DNA of 64,000 nt from Hymenobacter sp. DG25B (GTDB lineage: Bacteria; Bacteroidota; Bacteroidia; Cytophagales; Hymenobacteraceae): contig NZ_CP010054.1 of NCBI RefSeq assembly GCF_000801315.1, positions 3,100,001 to 3,164,000 on the forward strand, in the 5' to 3' direction. Shown one piece after another: positions 55,207-63,022 of this stretch (position 1 is its first letter; each line of letters opens with the position of its first letter). The translations under genes were made by a program, and so were the position numbers. The notes beneath the pieces are model-generated. The model worked only from the letters and a program-made list of their open reading frames with translations, had not been told where the DNA came from and did no database searches.

Positions 55207-55249
55207 AATCCTGCTTTTGCCCGGTGTTGGGCAGAAGCCTATTGCAGGT

Positions 55250-56200
55250 ATGTCAGAGAAACCCGAAGAGAAATCTACGCCAGCGGCGGCACCCAAGCGT
55301 AAAATAGGTGGTCTGGGCCGGGGGCTTAATGCCCTGATTGAAGGCAGCTACGAAAAGAAGAGCGACCGGCTCGTGTCGCACCCCGTCAACTCGGTGGGCT
55401 TTATTCCCGTGGCGCACATTGAGGCCAACCCCTACCAGCCCCGCACGCACTTCGACCAGGAAGCGCTGCAGGAGCTGGCCGAAAGCATCCGCATTCAAGG
55501 CATCATTCAGCCCGTAACGGTTCGCCAGACGGGCACCAACGCCTACCAGCTCATCAGCGGGGAGCGGCGCTTGCAGGCCTCCAAGCTGGCCGGGCTGGAT
55601 ACGATTCCCGCCTACATCCGCAAGGCCGATGACCAGCAAATGCTGGAAATGGCGCTGATTGAGAACATCCAGCGCGAGAATCTTAACGCCATTGAAATTG
55701 CCCTCAGCTACCAGCGCCTGGTGAGTGAGTGTAACCTGAAGCAGGAAGAGCTGGGCGACCGGGTAGGCAAAAACCGTTCTACGGTAACCAACTACCTTCG
55801 CTTGCTCAAGCTCCCACCCGATATTCAGGTTGGCCTGCGCGATGCCGTTATCAGCATGGGCCACGCCCGCGCCCTTATCAGCATTGAAGATGCCGAGCAG
55901 CAGCTGGCCTTGTTCCGCCGCATTGTAGCTGAGGAACTGTCGGTGCGCCGGGTAGAGCAGCTGGTACGCGCCGGAGCCGGCGCGGCTAAGCCCGCCGATG
56001 CCCCCGGTGCCCAACAGGTAGAGGAAACCAACGTGCAGGTACCCGTGGCCGAGCTGCGCCGGACCGAGCGTCACCTCTCCGAGCGTTTTGGCAGCCGCGT
56101 AATGGTGAAGCCCGGGCCACAGGGCCGTGGCGAAATCAAAATTGCTTTTGACTCTGTGGAGGACATGCAGCGTATTCTGCATATTCTACAACCTGCGTAA
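55250..56200 (+). CDS. parB: ParB/Spo0J chromosome partition protein
   Basis: 316 aa. The ParB CTPase domain shows PYQPRTHFDQEALQELAESI, ISGERRLQASKLAGLDTIPA and MLEMALIENIQRENLNAIE. The helix-turn-helix is at VGKNRSTVTNYLRLLKLPPD, followed by SMGHARALISIE. The C-terminal segment is the dimerisation region. It loads on parS and works with ParA. The ATG at 55250 (MSEKPEEKS) is preferred over the in-frame start at 55217. It opens the parB-DUF5683-DUF5683-dapB-lepB unit; the next gene begins 10 nt after its stop. Confidence 0.95.
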   Translation: MSEKPEEKSTPAAAPKRKIGGLGRGLNALIEGSYEKKSDRLVSHPVNSVGFIPVAHIEANPYQPRTHFDQEALQELAESIRIQGIIQPVTVRQTGTNAYQLISGERRLQASKLAGLDTIPAYIRKADDQQMLEMALIENIQRENLNAIEIALSYQRLVSECNLKQEELGDRVGKNRSTVTNYLRLLKLPPDIQVGLRDAVISMGHARALISIEDAEQQLALFRRIVAEELSVRRVEQLVRAGAGAAKPADAPGAQQVEETNVQVPVAELRRTERHLSERFGSRVMVKPGPQGRGEIKIAFDSVEDMQRILHILQPA

Positions 56201-56210
56201 GCACCAGGCT

Positions 56211-56822
56211 ATGCAAAACGGGCTGCGTCTTATTCTCCTGACTTCCTTGCCAGCCCTTTTGCTGGCAAGTCAGGGGTGGGCGCAAGCCGTTACCGCCAGT
56301 CCTTTAGCGCGTGATTCAACTCGTCGTACCGAGCGGTTGCTGGGCTGGCAGGTAACGCGGCCGAAGAAAGCCGCTCTCCTCTCAGCGGTGCTACCGGGTG
56401 CGGGTCAGATCTACAATCGTAAATTCTGGAAGCTCCCGTTGGTCTACGGAGCTATTGGGGGTGCTATTATCGGAGAACAGCATTATCAGCGCCTCTACCA
56501 AGAATACACGCGGGGCTATGAGGCCCGCATGGATGGCAACCCAAAAACCATTGACAAAGGGGAGCACTCCGGGCAGGAAGTCTCAGATGACAACGTATAT
56601 GCTGTTCTCAAGTCCTATCGAACTTCCCGTGACCAGTGGATAGGTGGTATTGCCCTGGCCTACACTCTTAATATTGTAGACGCGCTGGTGGATGCCCACC
56701 TGTACGACTTCGACATCAGTAATGACCTGAGTTTGCACTGGGAGCCCAGTATGCTGCAGTTGCCCACAGCAGCTCCCACGCCCGGTATTGCTTTTTCTCT
56801 TCATCTGAAATCCAACCGTTGA
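56211..56822 (+). CDS. DUF5683 domain-containing protein, copy 1
   Basis: 203 aa with a signal peptide (MQNGLRLILLTSLPALLLAS, cleaved near GWAQ). The DUF5683 core is RPKKAALLSAVLPGAGQIYN and KLPLVYGAIGGAI, with a later AYTLNIVDALVDAHLYDFDI membrane-like segment. Function is unknown, but it sits between parB and dapB in many Bacteroidota. The ATG at 56211 lies 10 nt after the parB stop. Copy 2 starts directly after its stop codon. Confidence 0.88.
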   Translation: MQNGLRLILLTSLPALLLASQGWAQAVTASPLARDSTRRTERLLGWQVTRPKKAALLSAVLPGAGQIYNRKFWKLPLVYGAIGGAIIGEQHYQRLYQEYTRGYEARMDGNPKTIDKGEHSGQEVSDDNVYAVLKSYRTSRDQWIGGIALAYTLNIVDALVDAHLYDFDISNDLSLHWEPSMLQLPTAAPTPGIAFSLHLKSNR

Positions 56823-57542
56823 ATGAATGTTCTGCTGAATGGATACAGAACCAGAAAAGGCTTGCCACAAGCCCAGGGCACTGCATGGGCAAGTAACACC
56901 GCGCAAAGCCGGCTGCGTACGATACTGCTGGTTTTGATGCCAGCCCTGCTGCTGGCCGGTTCAGTACAGGCGCAAACCGTGGTCACCGCCGGGCCAGACT
57001 CGGCAAAGGTTAGCACCCCACCTACCCCACCAGACACTACCCGCCGTACTGAGCGGCTGCTGGGCTGGCGCATGACGCGACCCAAGAAAGCTGCTATTCT
57101 ATCCGCCGTGCTGCCCGGCGCCGGCCAGATTTATAACCGTAAATACTGGAAGCTACCGCTGGTGTATGGGGCCATTGGCGGTACGCTGGCTGTAGAAATT
57201 TTCTACCAGAAACGTTATAAAGAGTACTCTAAAGGCTACCGGGCCCGCACAGATGGTGATTCACTTACTATAGATAATGGCCCACGCTCCGGCCTGGAAC
57301 CCACGGACGAAGCCGCCAAAGCCGGCCTGGTTTTCTACCGGGCCCACCGGGACACCTGGATTGCTTATACGGCGGTAGCCTACACCCTCAACATTGTGGA
57401 TGCGCTGGTGGATGCCCACCTGCACGACTTTGATATCAGCGACGACCTAAGCCTGCACTGGGAACCTAGTGTACTGCGCGTGCCTACTTCCGGCCTAGCT
57501 CCCGGCGTCGCTTTCTCTTTTCAATTGAAATCTAAGCGTTGA
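56823..57542 (+). CDS. DUF5683 domain-containing protein, copy 2, with a dapB-derived N-terminal extension
   Basis: 239 aa, a tandem paralogue of the gene upstream, sharing RRTERLLGW, RPKKAAILSAVLPGAGQIYN and AYTLNIVDALVDAHLHDFDI. It is longer by an N-terminal extension of about 28 residues. The extension begins MNVLLNGY, close to the dapB start MNILLIGY, and the DNA agrees in 27 of 30 positions across stop and start. The extension is therefore probably a relic of dapB left by the duplication. No other ATG precedes the signal-peptide core (LRTILLVLMPALLLAG), so the relic now supplies the start codon. It should be exported, as copy 1. Confidence 0.85.
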   Translation: MNVLLNGYRTRKGLPQAQGTAWASNTAQSRLRTILLVLMPALLLAGSVQAQTVVTAGPDSAKVSTPPTPPDTTRRTERLLGWRMTRPKKAAILSAVLPGAGQIYNRKYWKLPLVYGAIGGTLAVEIFYQKRYKEYSKGYRARTDGDSLTIDNGPRSGLEPTDEAAKAGLVFYRAHRDTWIAYTAVAYTLNIVDALVDAHLHDFDISDDLSLHWEPSVLRVPTSGLAPGVAFSFQLKSKR

Positions 57543-58262
57543 ATGAATATTCTGCTGATTGGCTACGGTAAAATGGGCCACGCGCTGGAAGCGCAGGCTA
57601 TTGCCCGGGGCCACCGTATTGCCGGTATTATAGATCCTTCCCGGCCGGAAAGCCGCATTACCGATTTTACGCCGGCCACGGCCGATGTAGCCATTGAGTT
57701 TACGCACCCTGATTCGGCTTTCCTGAACGTATCCACGGCCCTGCGCCAGGGCATTCCGGTGGTATGTGGCTCTACGGGCTGGCTGCACCACTTTGAGGAA
57801 GCCCGCGAGCTGTGTCAGGAAGCCGACGGCTCGCTGTTTTACGCCTCCAACTTCAGCGTGGGCGTGAATCTGTTCTTTCACTTTAATGAATACATGGCCG
57901 CCAAAATGCATCAGTTTGGCGGCTACGATGTGCAGGTGAAGGAAATACACCACGTGCACAAAGTAGACCAGCCCAGCGGCACGGCCCTCACCACCGCCGA
58001 AGGCATTCTGCGCCATTTCCCCTCTAAAACCCATTGGCGCAACGAAGCTACCGCTAATGAGCAGGAGCTGGCCATTCTCTCCGAGCGCGAAGGCGAAGTA
58101 GTGGGCACGCACATCGTCACCTATACTTCTGCCCTCGATACCATTGAGCTGAAGCATGAAGCCCACAGCCGGGATGCCTTTGCCCAAGGGGCTTTGCTGG
58201 CCGCCGAATGGCTGCCCGGCCACCAGGGCGTATTCGGGATGAAAGACCTGCTGGGCCTGTAA
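57543..58262 (+). CDS. dapB: 4-hydroxy-tetrahydrodipicolinate reductase
   Basis: 239 aa, a lysine/diaminopimelate biosynthesis enzyme. The NAD(P) loop is at the start (MNILLIGYGKMGHALEAQA). VAIEFTHPDSAFLN, PVVCGSTGW and the substrate motif EIHHVHKVDQPSGTALTTAEG are typical DapB blocks. It is shorter than E. coli DapB (about 273), as usual for Bacteroidota. The start follows the DUF5683 copy 2 stop with no gap, so translation may be coupled. Confidence 0.94.
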   Translation: MNILLIGYGKMGHALEAQAIARGHRIAGIIDPSRPESRITDFTPATADVAIEFTHPDSAFLNVSTALRQGIPVVCGSTGWLHHFEEARELCQEADGSLFYASNFSVGVNLFFHFNEYMAAKMHQFGGYDVQVKEIHHVHKVDQPSGTALTTAEGILRHFPSKTHWRNEATANEQELAILSEREGEVVGTHIVTYTSALDTIELKHEAHSRDAFAQGALLAAEWLPGHQGVFGMKDLLGL

Positions 58263-58374
58263 GCCGAAGCATATTCCACATTCGCATAATTAGTCGGATA
58301 TTCCGCCGTTTATCAGGAACTCCTCTCCCATAGCGAGGCTTTCCCGTTCTAGTTGCTATCTGCTGACCTGACTC

Positions 58375-59541
58375 ATGGCCGTAAAATTCTGGGAGAAAAA
58401 CCCCGCGACGGAAACCACCCCCAAAAAACCCAAAAGCGTAGCGCGTGAGTGGGGTGATGCTATCCTGTTTGCGGTAGTAGCAGCTACGCTTATTCGTTGG
58501 GCCACCTTCGAGGCGTATACCATTCCTACGCCCTCCATGGAAAACTCCCTGCTGGTAGGCGACTACCTGTTTGTGAGCAAGCTGCACTACGGGCCCCGCA
58601 CGCCCCAAACGCCGCTGCAGGTGCCCCTCACGCACCAAACCATCTGGGGTACCAACATTCCCAGCTTTTCCGACGCCATTCAGCTTACCTCCCACCGCCT
58701 GCCGGGCTTTTCCGAGGTGAAGCGCAATGATGTGGTGGTGTTTAACGTGCCTTTCGAGAAGCAGTACCCCGCCGATCTGCGCACCAACTACATCAAACGC
58801 TGCATTGGCATAGCCGGCGACCAGATTGAGGTGCGCCAGAGCCAGGTGTATATCAACGGCAAGCCTGCCCAAAATCCGCCCAAGCTGCAAACCAGCTACG
58901 AGCTGGCCACGGATGCCCCTATCCGGGATGATATCTTCCGGGAGCACAGCGTGGTGGACTACGACCATATGGGCATTCCGCAGCCGCTGTTTCAGGGCGA
59001 TACCGCCTTTTACACGGTGCATCTTACCAACGAAGCCGCGGCCTTTCTGCGGGAACAGCCCTACGTGCGGCGCCTCACGGAGCAACGCCTGCCCGCCGGC
59101 ATTCCGGACCCCAGCGTATTCCCCAACACGGTAGACTTCCCCTCGCCTACGCCGCTCAGCGCCACCACCCGCCCCTGGAACGCCGATAATTATGGGCCCC
59201 TCCAGATTCCTAAGGAAGGGCAGACGGTGACCATTACGCCCGAAAACGCAGGGATTTACTTTAAAATCATTGCCCAGTATGAGCACAACAAAGGCGTAAC
59301 CTGGCAGGACGATACCATTTATCAGAATGGTAAGCCCGTGACGCAGTACACGTTCAAGCAGAACTACTACTTCATGATGGGTGACAACCGCCACAACTCC
59401 CAGGACTCCCGCTACTGGGGCTTTGTACCCGCCGACCACATTGTAGGCAAAGCAGTACTCATCTGGCTGTCAGTAGACCCCTTCGCACCCAACTTCTTCA
59501 GCAAAATCCGGTGGAGCCGCCTGTTCCATCTGATTGATTAG
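58375..59541 (+). CDS. lepB: Signal peptidase I
   Basis: 388 aa. It cleaves signal peptides on the outer face of the inner membrane. The N-terminal membrane helix (GDAILFAVVAATLIRWATF) is followed by the catalytic Ser near residue 54 in YTIPTPSMENSLLVGD and the general-base Lys near 141 in NYIKRCIGIAGDQIEV. YFMMGDNRHNSQDSRYWG and VPADHIVGKAVLIW are the C-terminal boxes. Length exceeds the E. coli protein through a long insert, as in other Bacteroidota. It closes the parB-dapB unit; REPIN-like element E follows. Confidence 0.95.
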   Translation: MAVKFWEKNPATETTPKKPKSVAREWGDAILFAVVAATLIRWATFEAYTIPTPSMENSLLVGDYLFVSKLHYGPRTPQTPLQVPLTHQTIWGTNIPSFSDAIQLTSHRLPGFSEVKRNDVVVFNVPFEKQYPADLRTNYIKRCIGIAGDQIEVRQSQVYINGKPAQNPPKLQTSYELATDAPIRDDIFREHSVVDYDHMGIPQPLFQGDTAFYTVHLTNEAAAFLREQPYVRRLTEQRLPAGIPDPSVFPNTVDFPSPTPLSATTRPWNADNYGPLQIPKEGQTVTITPENAGIYFKIIAQYEHNKGVTWQDDTIYQNGKPVTQYTFKQNYYFMMGDNRHNSQDSRYWGFVPADHIVGKAVLIWLSVDPFAPNFFSKIRWSRLFHLID

Positions 59542-59546
59542 CCGCC

Positions 59547-59700
59547 GTCCTTGCGAGGAGGCACGACGAAGCAATCCGTCCTTTAAGCAGTCAGACATTT
59601 CCTTTTACCAGAAAGCCCTTGACGTGTAGTACGTCAAGGGCTTTCTGGTTTATTGGGGCTTGCTACTTTTTAGAGGACGGATGGCTTCGCTCGCCATGAC
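59547..59700. repeat. REPIN-like nested inverted repeat E
   Basis: Imperfect outer arms (about 59547-59582 and 59672-59700) enclose a perfect 19-bp inner hairpin (59607-59625 with 59631-59649, loop GTAGT). The inner core AAAGCCCTTGACGT is shared with element D. The left arm reads GTC-CTTGC-GAGG...-GCAAT-CCGTCC and the right arm GTC-ATGGC-GAGC...-GCCAT-CCGTCC, so the two halves are of different subtype. It separates the convergent lepB and ung genes. Confidence 0.85.
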
Positions 59701-59703
59701 ATG

Positions 59704-60369
59704 CTACCACTGAATCGGCTTTTTACCGTGGGCTATGAGGTATTCGTTGGTTTTGCTGAAGGGCCGGGAACCGAAGAAGCCCCGGTCGGCGGCGTAGGGA
59801 GACGGGTGGGCGGCTTTCAGCACCAGGTGCTTGCTGGTATCAATGATTTCTCCTTTTTTCTGCGCATAGGCGCCCCACAGAATAAATACCACGTTTTTCT
59901 TCAGCTCCGATACTTTCTGAATAGCCACATCAGTGAACTGTTCCCAGCCTTTCTTTTGGTGGGAGCCGGGCTCTCCGGCGCGTACCGTAAGCGTGGCATT
60001 GAGCAGGAGCACGCCCTGCCGGGCCCACCGGTCGAGGTTGCCGTTGGGGGCGGGGGGCGTGTCCGGAATGTCTTCCTGCAGCTCCTTAAAAACGTTTTGC
60101 AGAGAAGGCGGCGTGCGCACGCCCTCGGCTACGGAGAAAGCCAGCCCGTGGGCCTGTCCTTTGCCGTGGTACGGGTCCTGCCCCAGAATCACTACCTCCA
60201 CTTTATCGAAAGGGCAGGCCTCAAAGGCATGAAAAATCTGCGGGCCGGGCGGGTACACGGTAGCCGTGGCATACTCCCCCCGAAGAAAAGCTGTGAGGTG
60301 CTGAAAATATGGTTTTTCGAACTCAGAGGCGAGTACCTTACGCCAGCTTTCTTCTATCTTTACATTCAT
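59704..60369 (-). CDS. ung: Uracil-DNA glycosylase
   Basis: 221 aa, family 1 UDG, which removes uracil from DNA in base-excision repair. The water-activating motif GQDPYHGKGQAHGLAFSV and the DNA-binding motif AAHPSPYAADRGFFGSRPFS with the catalytic His are both present, as is LLLNATLTVRAGEPGSH. The ATG at 60369 (MNVKIEESW) fits the family; 12 extra codons upstream do not. It is divergent from apaG. Confidence 0.95.
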   Translation of the reverse strand: MNVKIEESWRKVLASEFEKPYFQHLTAFLRGEYATATVYPPGPQIFHAFEACPFDKVEVVILGQDPYHGKGQAHGLAFSVAEGVRTPPSLQNVFKELQEDIPDTPPAPNGNLDRWARQGVLLLNATLTVRAGEPGSHQKKGWEQFTDVAIQKVSELKKNVVFILWGAYAQKKGEIIDTSKHLVLKAAHPSPYAADRGFFGSRPFSKTNEYLIAHGKKPIQW

Positions 60370-60480
60370 ACCAGAAAAGCAGTTATTGAAGTTTTGGTAA
60401 GCCAAGACGGCCCGGATTTGCGTACATAAACCATATTTCGCCGCCGGGTGTTACGTTCTTCACCGCATAGCTCAGGAGTC

Positions 60481-60867
60481 ATGAATACGACCACTACGCA
60501 GGGAGTAACCGTGAGTGTTACGACCAACTATCTACCAGATTATTCCAGCCCCACCCAGGAGCACTTTGTGTTTGCCTATAAAATTGATATTCGCAATAAC
60601 AGCGAATATACCGTGAAACTCCTGCGCCGCCACTGGTTCATTTACGATGCCAACGGTGTGGTGCGCGAAGTGGAAGGGGAAGGTGTGGTAGGCCAGCAGC
60701 CCGTTTTAGAGCCCAGCGAGGCGCACCAGTATGTGTCGGGCTGTAACCTCAAGAGCGGCATGGGCAAAATGCGCGGCACCTATCAGATGGAGCGGCTGGT
60801 AGATGGCAGCCGCTTTGATGTGGAGATTCCCGAATTTACCTTAGTGGTGCCTTTCCGCCTGAACTAA
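60481..60867 (+). CDS. apaG: ApaG family protein (Co2+/Mg2+ efflux)
   Basis: 128 aa, a single beta-sandwich ApaG domain. VSVTTNYLPDYSSPTQEHFVFAY, LLRRHWFIYDANG, VGQQPVLEPSEAHQYVSGC and MRGTYQMER are the family blocks, and MNTTTTQ is the usual short N-terminus, so the ATG at 60481 was chosen. The exact role is debated (linked to magnesium/cobalt resistance in Salmonella). It may be read together with the methyltransferase downstream. Confidence 0.9.
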   Translation: MNTTTTQGVTVSVTTNYLPDYSSPTQEHFVFAYKIDIRNNSEYTVKLLRRHWFIYDANGVVREVEGEGVVGQQPVLEPSEAHQYVSGCNLKSGMGKMRGTYQMERLVDGSRFDVEIPEFTLVVPFRLN

Positions 60868-60918
60868 CGCCTACTTTTGGCCTCCTGAAGCCGATACTTT
60901 CCCCTTAGAATTTTTTCC

Positions 60919-61749
60919 TTGCTGCATCAGGCAATCAGTTACTTCCAGTTTTTGCTCCGCTCGGGGAATGCGCACGGTCTGCATTCCCCGTTCGTTTTTG
61001 GTCTCTATACCCACGTTATTAATCATCGGGGTGCATTTGCCGCTTTTGGGGCCATTGAGGCCCGGCGGCAGGCGCTACGCCAAAGCCCGCAAGTCCTGAC
61101 AGTGCGCGACTTTGGCGCCGGCTCGCATACCGGGGCCGGCCGGCAGCGCCCCGTGCGCGACATAGCCCGCACCGCCGCCAAGCCTGCGGCCCTGGCGCAG
61201 CTGCTGTTTCGGTTGGTGAATCATTTTCAGCCCCGCACGGTGCTGGAGCTGGGCACTTCCCTGGGCCTGACCACCGCTTATCTGGCCGCCGCCAACACGC
61301 GGGCCCGCGTAATCAGCTTTGAAGGCTGCCCCCAAACCGCCAGCGTGGCACGCCAGACTTTCGAGGAGCTAGCCTTACCGAATGTAGAGCTGGTACTGGG
61401 CAACCTGGATGAGACGCTGGAACCGGCCCTTAAGGCGCTGCCAGAACCATTGGACTTTGCCTTTTTCGATGGCAACCACCGCTACGAGCCCACCATGCGC
61501 TATTTTGAGCAGTGCCTGGCGCGCTGCACGGAGGAAAGCGTTTTTGTGTTTGATGATATTCACTGGTCGGCGGAGATGGAACGCGCCTGGGTTGCTATTC
61601 AGGCTCACCCGCAGGTGCAGCTCACTATCGACCTGTTTCACGTGGGGCTGGTATTCTTTCGGCGCAAGCAGCCCAAGCAGCATTTCACGCTTCGCTTCGA
61701 TAGTCCCCTGGATAACTTGTTGGAAAGTACCCGCCGCTTATCGGCCTGA
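60919..61749 (+). CDS. Class I SAM-dependent O-methyltransferase-like protein
   Basis: 276 aa, TTG start at 60919 (the only start that keeps the conserved NAHGLHSPFVF near the N-terminus). The SAM-binding motif I is VLELGTSLGLTTAYLAAA at about residue 110, followed by ARVISFEGCP, NVELVLGNLDETL, DFAFFDGNHRYEPTMRYFEQ and VFVFDDIHWSAEM. The order matches methyltransferase_24/catechol-OMT-like proteins. The substrate is not readable. It ends at a hairpin terminator. Confidence 0.85.
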   Translation: MLHQAISYFQFLLRSGNAHGLHSPFVFGLYTHVINHRGAFAAFGAIEARRQALRQSPQVLTVRDFGAGSHTGAGRQRPVRDIARTAAKPAALAQLLFRLVNHFQPRTVLELGTSLGLTTAYLAAANTRARVISFEGCPQTASVARQTFEELALPNVELVLGNLDETLEPALKALPEPLDFAFFDGNHRYEPTMRYFEQCLARCTEESVFVFDDIHWSAEMERAWVAIQAHPQVQLTIDLFHVGLVFFRRKQPKQHFTLRFDSPLDNLLESTRRLSA

Positions 61750-61778
61750 TGTGCTCCTTTTTTGGTTAGTACTGCTTG

Positions 61779-61804
61779 AAAAGCCCGTCTACTGCCGGGC
61801 TTTT
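61779..61804 (+). terminator. Hairpin terminator after the methyltransferase
   Basis: 9-bp stem (AAAAGCCCG at 61779-61787 with CGGGCTTTT at 61796-61804) followed by TT. Confidence 0.8.
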
Positions 61805-61943
61805 TTGGCTATACAGATTACTCTGTTTCCCAGCCAGGAACCAGGTATTACAGGTCATAATCTTATTAAAAAGTTGCATTTTTTGTAATTATTAAAATAT
61901 TAAATTCAACTAAATCAATTTCAAACCCTTTATACCCTTTATT

Positions 61944-62927
61944 ATGACCCATTATATAACCCGCGGCCTGCTGCTGGCCACCTTATGTGTAGCAGCCCAA
62001 ACAGCCCTGGCGCAGGAAAACACCAGCACGGTGGCGCAAACCGGCAACGACAACCTGACGACCGTTACGCAGGTAGGCGAACGAAACCAGGCCTCCGCGG
62101 AGCAGATCGGTGACAAAAACACCATTGATCAGTTGCAAGACGGGCAGATTTCTTCTAAGGTAAAAGCTACGCAGAGAGGAAATTCTAACCTTATTACTCA
62201 GCAGCAGCTGGGCGATGGCGCCGACTTAGTCAATCGGCTGGAGGCCACACAAACCGGCAATGAAAACAAGATTGACCAGACCCAAAAGGTAATAGGCAAC
62301 GTGGGAATAGCTACCCAAACCGGAAATAAAAATAACGCTATTCAGTACCAGTATGGTCGGGCAAATGAAGCTTCTACCGAGCAAACCGGCAACCAGAACT
62401 ACAGCGAGCAGCGGCAGTTAGGCAACTTTGGGGTAGCAACTATTAGCTCCACAGGCAATAATAACAGCGCCTATCAGGAACAGCACGAGTTGTCAAGTCG
62501 GGCTAGCAGCACCCAGCTAGGCAATGGCAACCTGTCCGCTCAGTATCAGGCAACGGGAAGTGAAAACAGGGCGGATATTTATCAGGAAGGAGATAATAAT
62601 ATTGGCTTGCAGTCTCAGGAGGGGGCTAGTAACATAGCTTCGCTGTCGCAGGTTGGCAATACTAATGCGTCTCTTCAGATGCAGGTAGGCAATGGCAACG
62701 AAGCTAGTATTGACCAACGGGGCAACGGAAACCTGGCTCTGCAATACCAGGAAGGAATGGCTAACGTTGCCATGATAGATCAGGATGGCAATAACAACCT
62801 GGCAGCGCAGGTGCAGGTGGGCGAGTTTAATTCCGCGCAGGTTTGGCAGGGCAGCAACGGGCAGACCAGCGCAATTCTGCAGACGGGCAACAACAATACC
62901 GCTACGGTGCATCAGGATCATCCTTAA
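61944..62927 (+). CDS. Orphan curlin-repeat protein (CsgA/CsgB-like amyloid subunit)
   Basis: 327 aa. A signal peptide (LLLATLCVAAQTALAQ) is followed by about 13 curlin-type repeats of roughly 22 residues with the pattern (A/T)xxxQxGxxNxAxxQxQxGxxN. Examples are NEASIDQRGNGNLALQYQEG and NIASLSQVGNTNASLQMQVG. Gln and Asn repeat at fixed places, as in CsgA and CsgB, which form extracellular beta-helical amyloid. No csgE, csgF or csgG secretion genes are nearby. The upstream 90 nt are very AT-rich and include TACCCTTTA close to the ATG. Confidence 0.88.
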   Translation: MTHYITRGLLLATLCVAAQTALAQENTSTVAQTGNDNLTTVTQVGERNQASAEQIGDKNTIDQLQDGQISSKVKATQRGNSNLITQQQLGDGADLVNRLEATQTGNENKIDQTQKVIGNVGIATQTGNKNNAIQYQYGRANEASTEQTGNQNYSEQRQLGNFGVATISSTGNNNSAYQEQHELSSRASSTQLGNGNLSAQYQATGSENRADIYQEGDNNIGLQSQEGASNIASLSQVGNTNASLQMQVGNGNEASIDQRGNGNLALQYQEGMANVAMIDQDGNNNLAAQVQVGEFNSAQVWQGSNGQTSAILQTGNNNTATVHQDHP

Positions 62928-62950
62928 GCTTTTCCCCCTTCTCTCTCCTA

Positions 62951-63002
62951 AACACAAGAAACCCGGCCGCAACCTATAGGTTGCGGCCGGGTTTCTTGTG
63001 TT
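62951..63002. terminator. Perfect 24-bp hairpin terminator, bidirectional
   Basis: 62951-62974 pairs perfectly with 62979-63002 across a TATA loop. It lies between the convergent curlin and kdsA genes and can terminate both. Confidence 0.9.
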
Positions 63003-63022
63003 TCTATGGCTTGAACGCTGAG

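Noticed and set aside
56823..57542. DUF5683 copy 2 as a pseudogene
   Set aside because: The frame is intact with conserved core motifs and a usable signal peptide; only the N-terminal extension is odd.
61634..61649. parS-like half site TGTTTCACGTG
   Set aside because: Only the left half of the palindrome matches, and the site is inside the methyltransferase coding sequence in a normal reading context.
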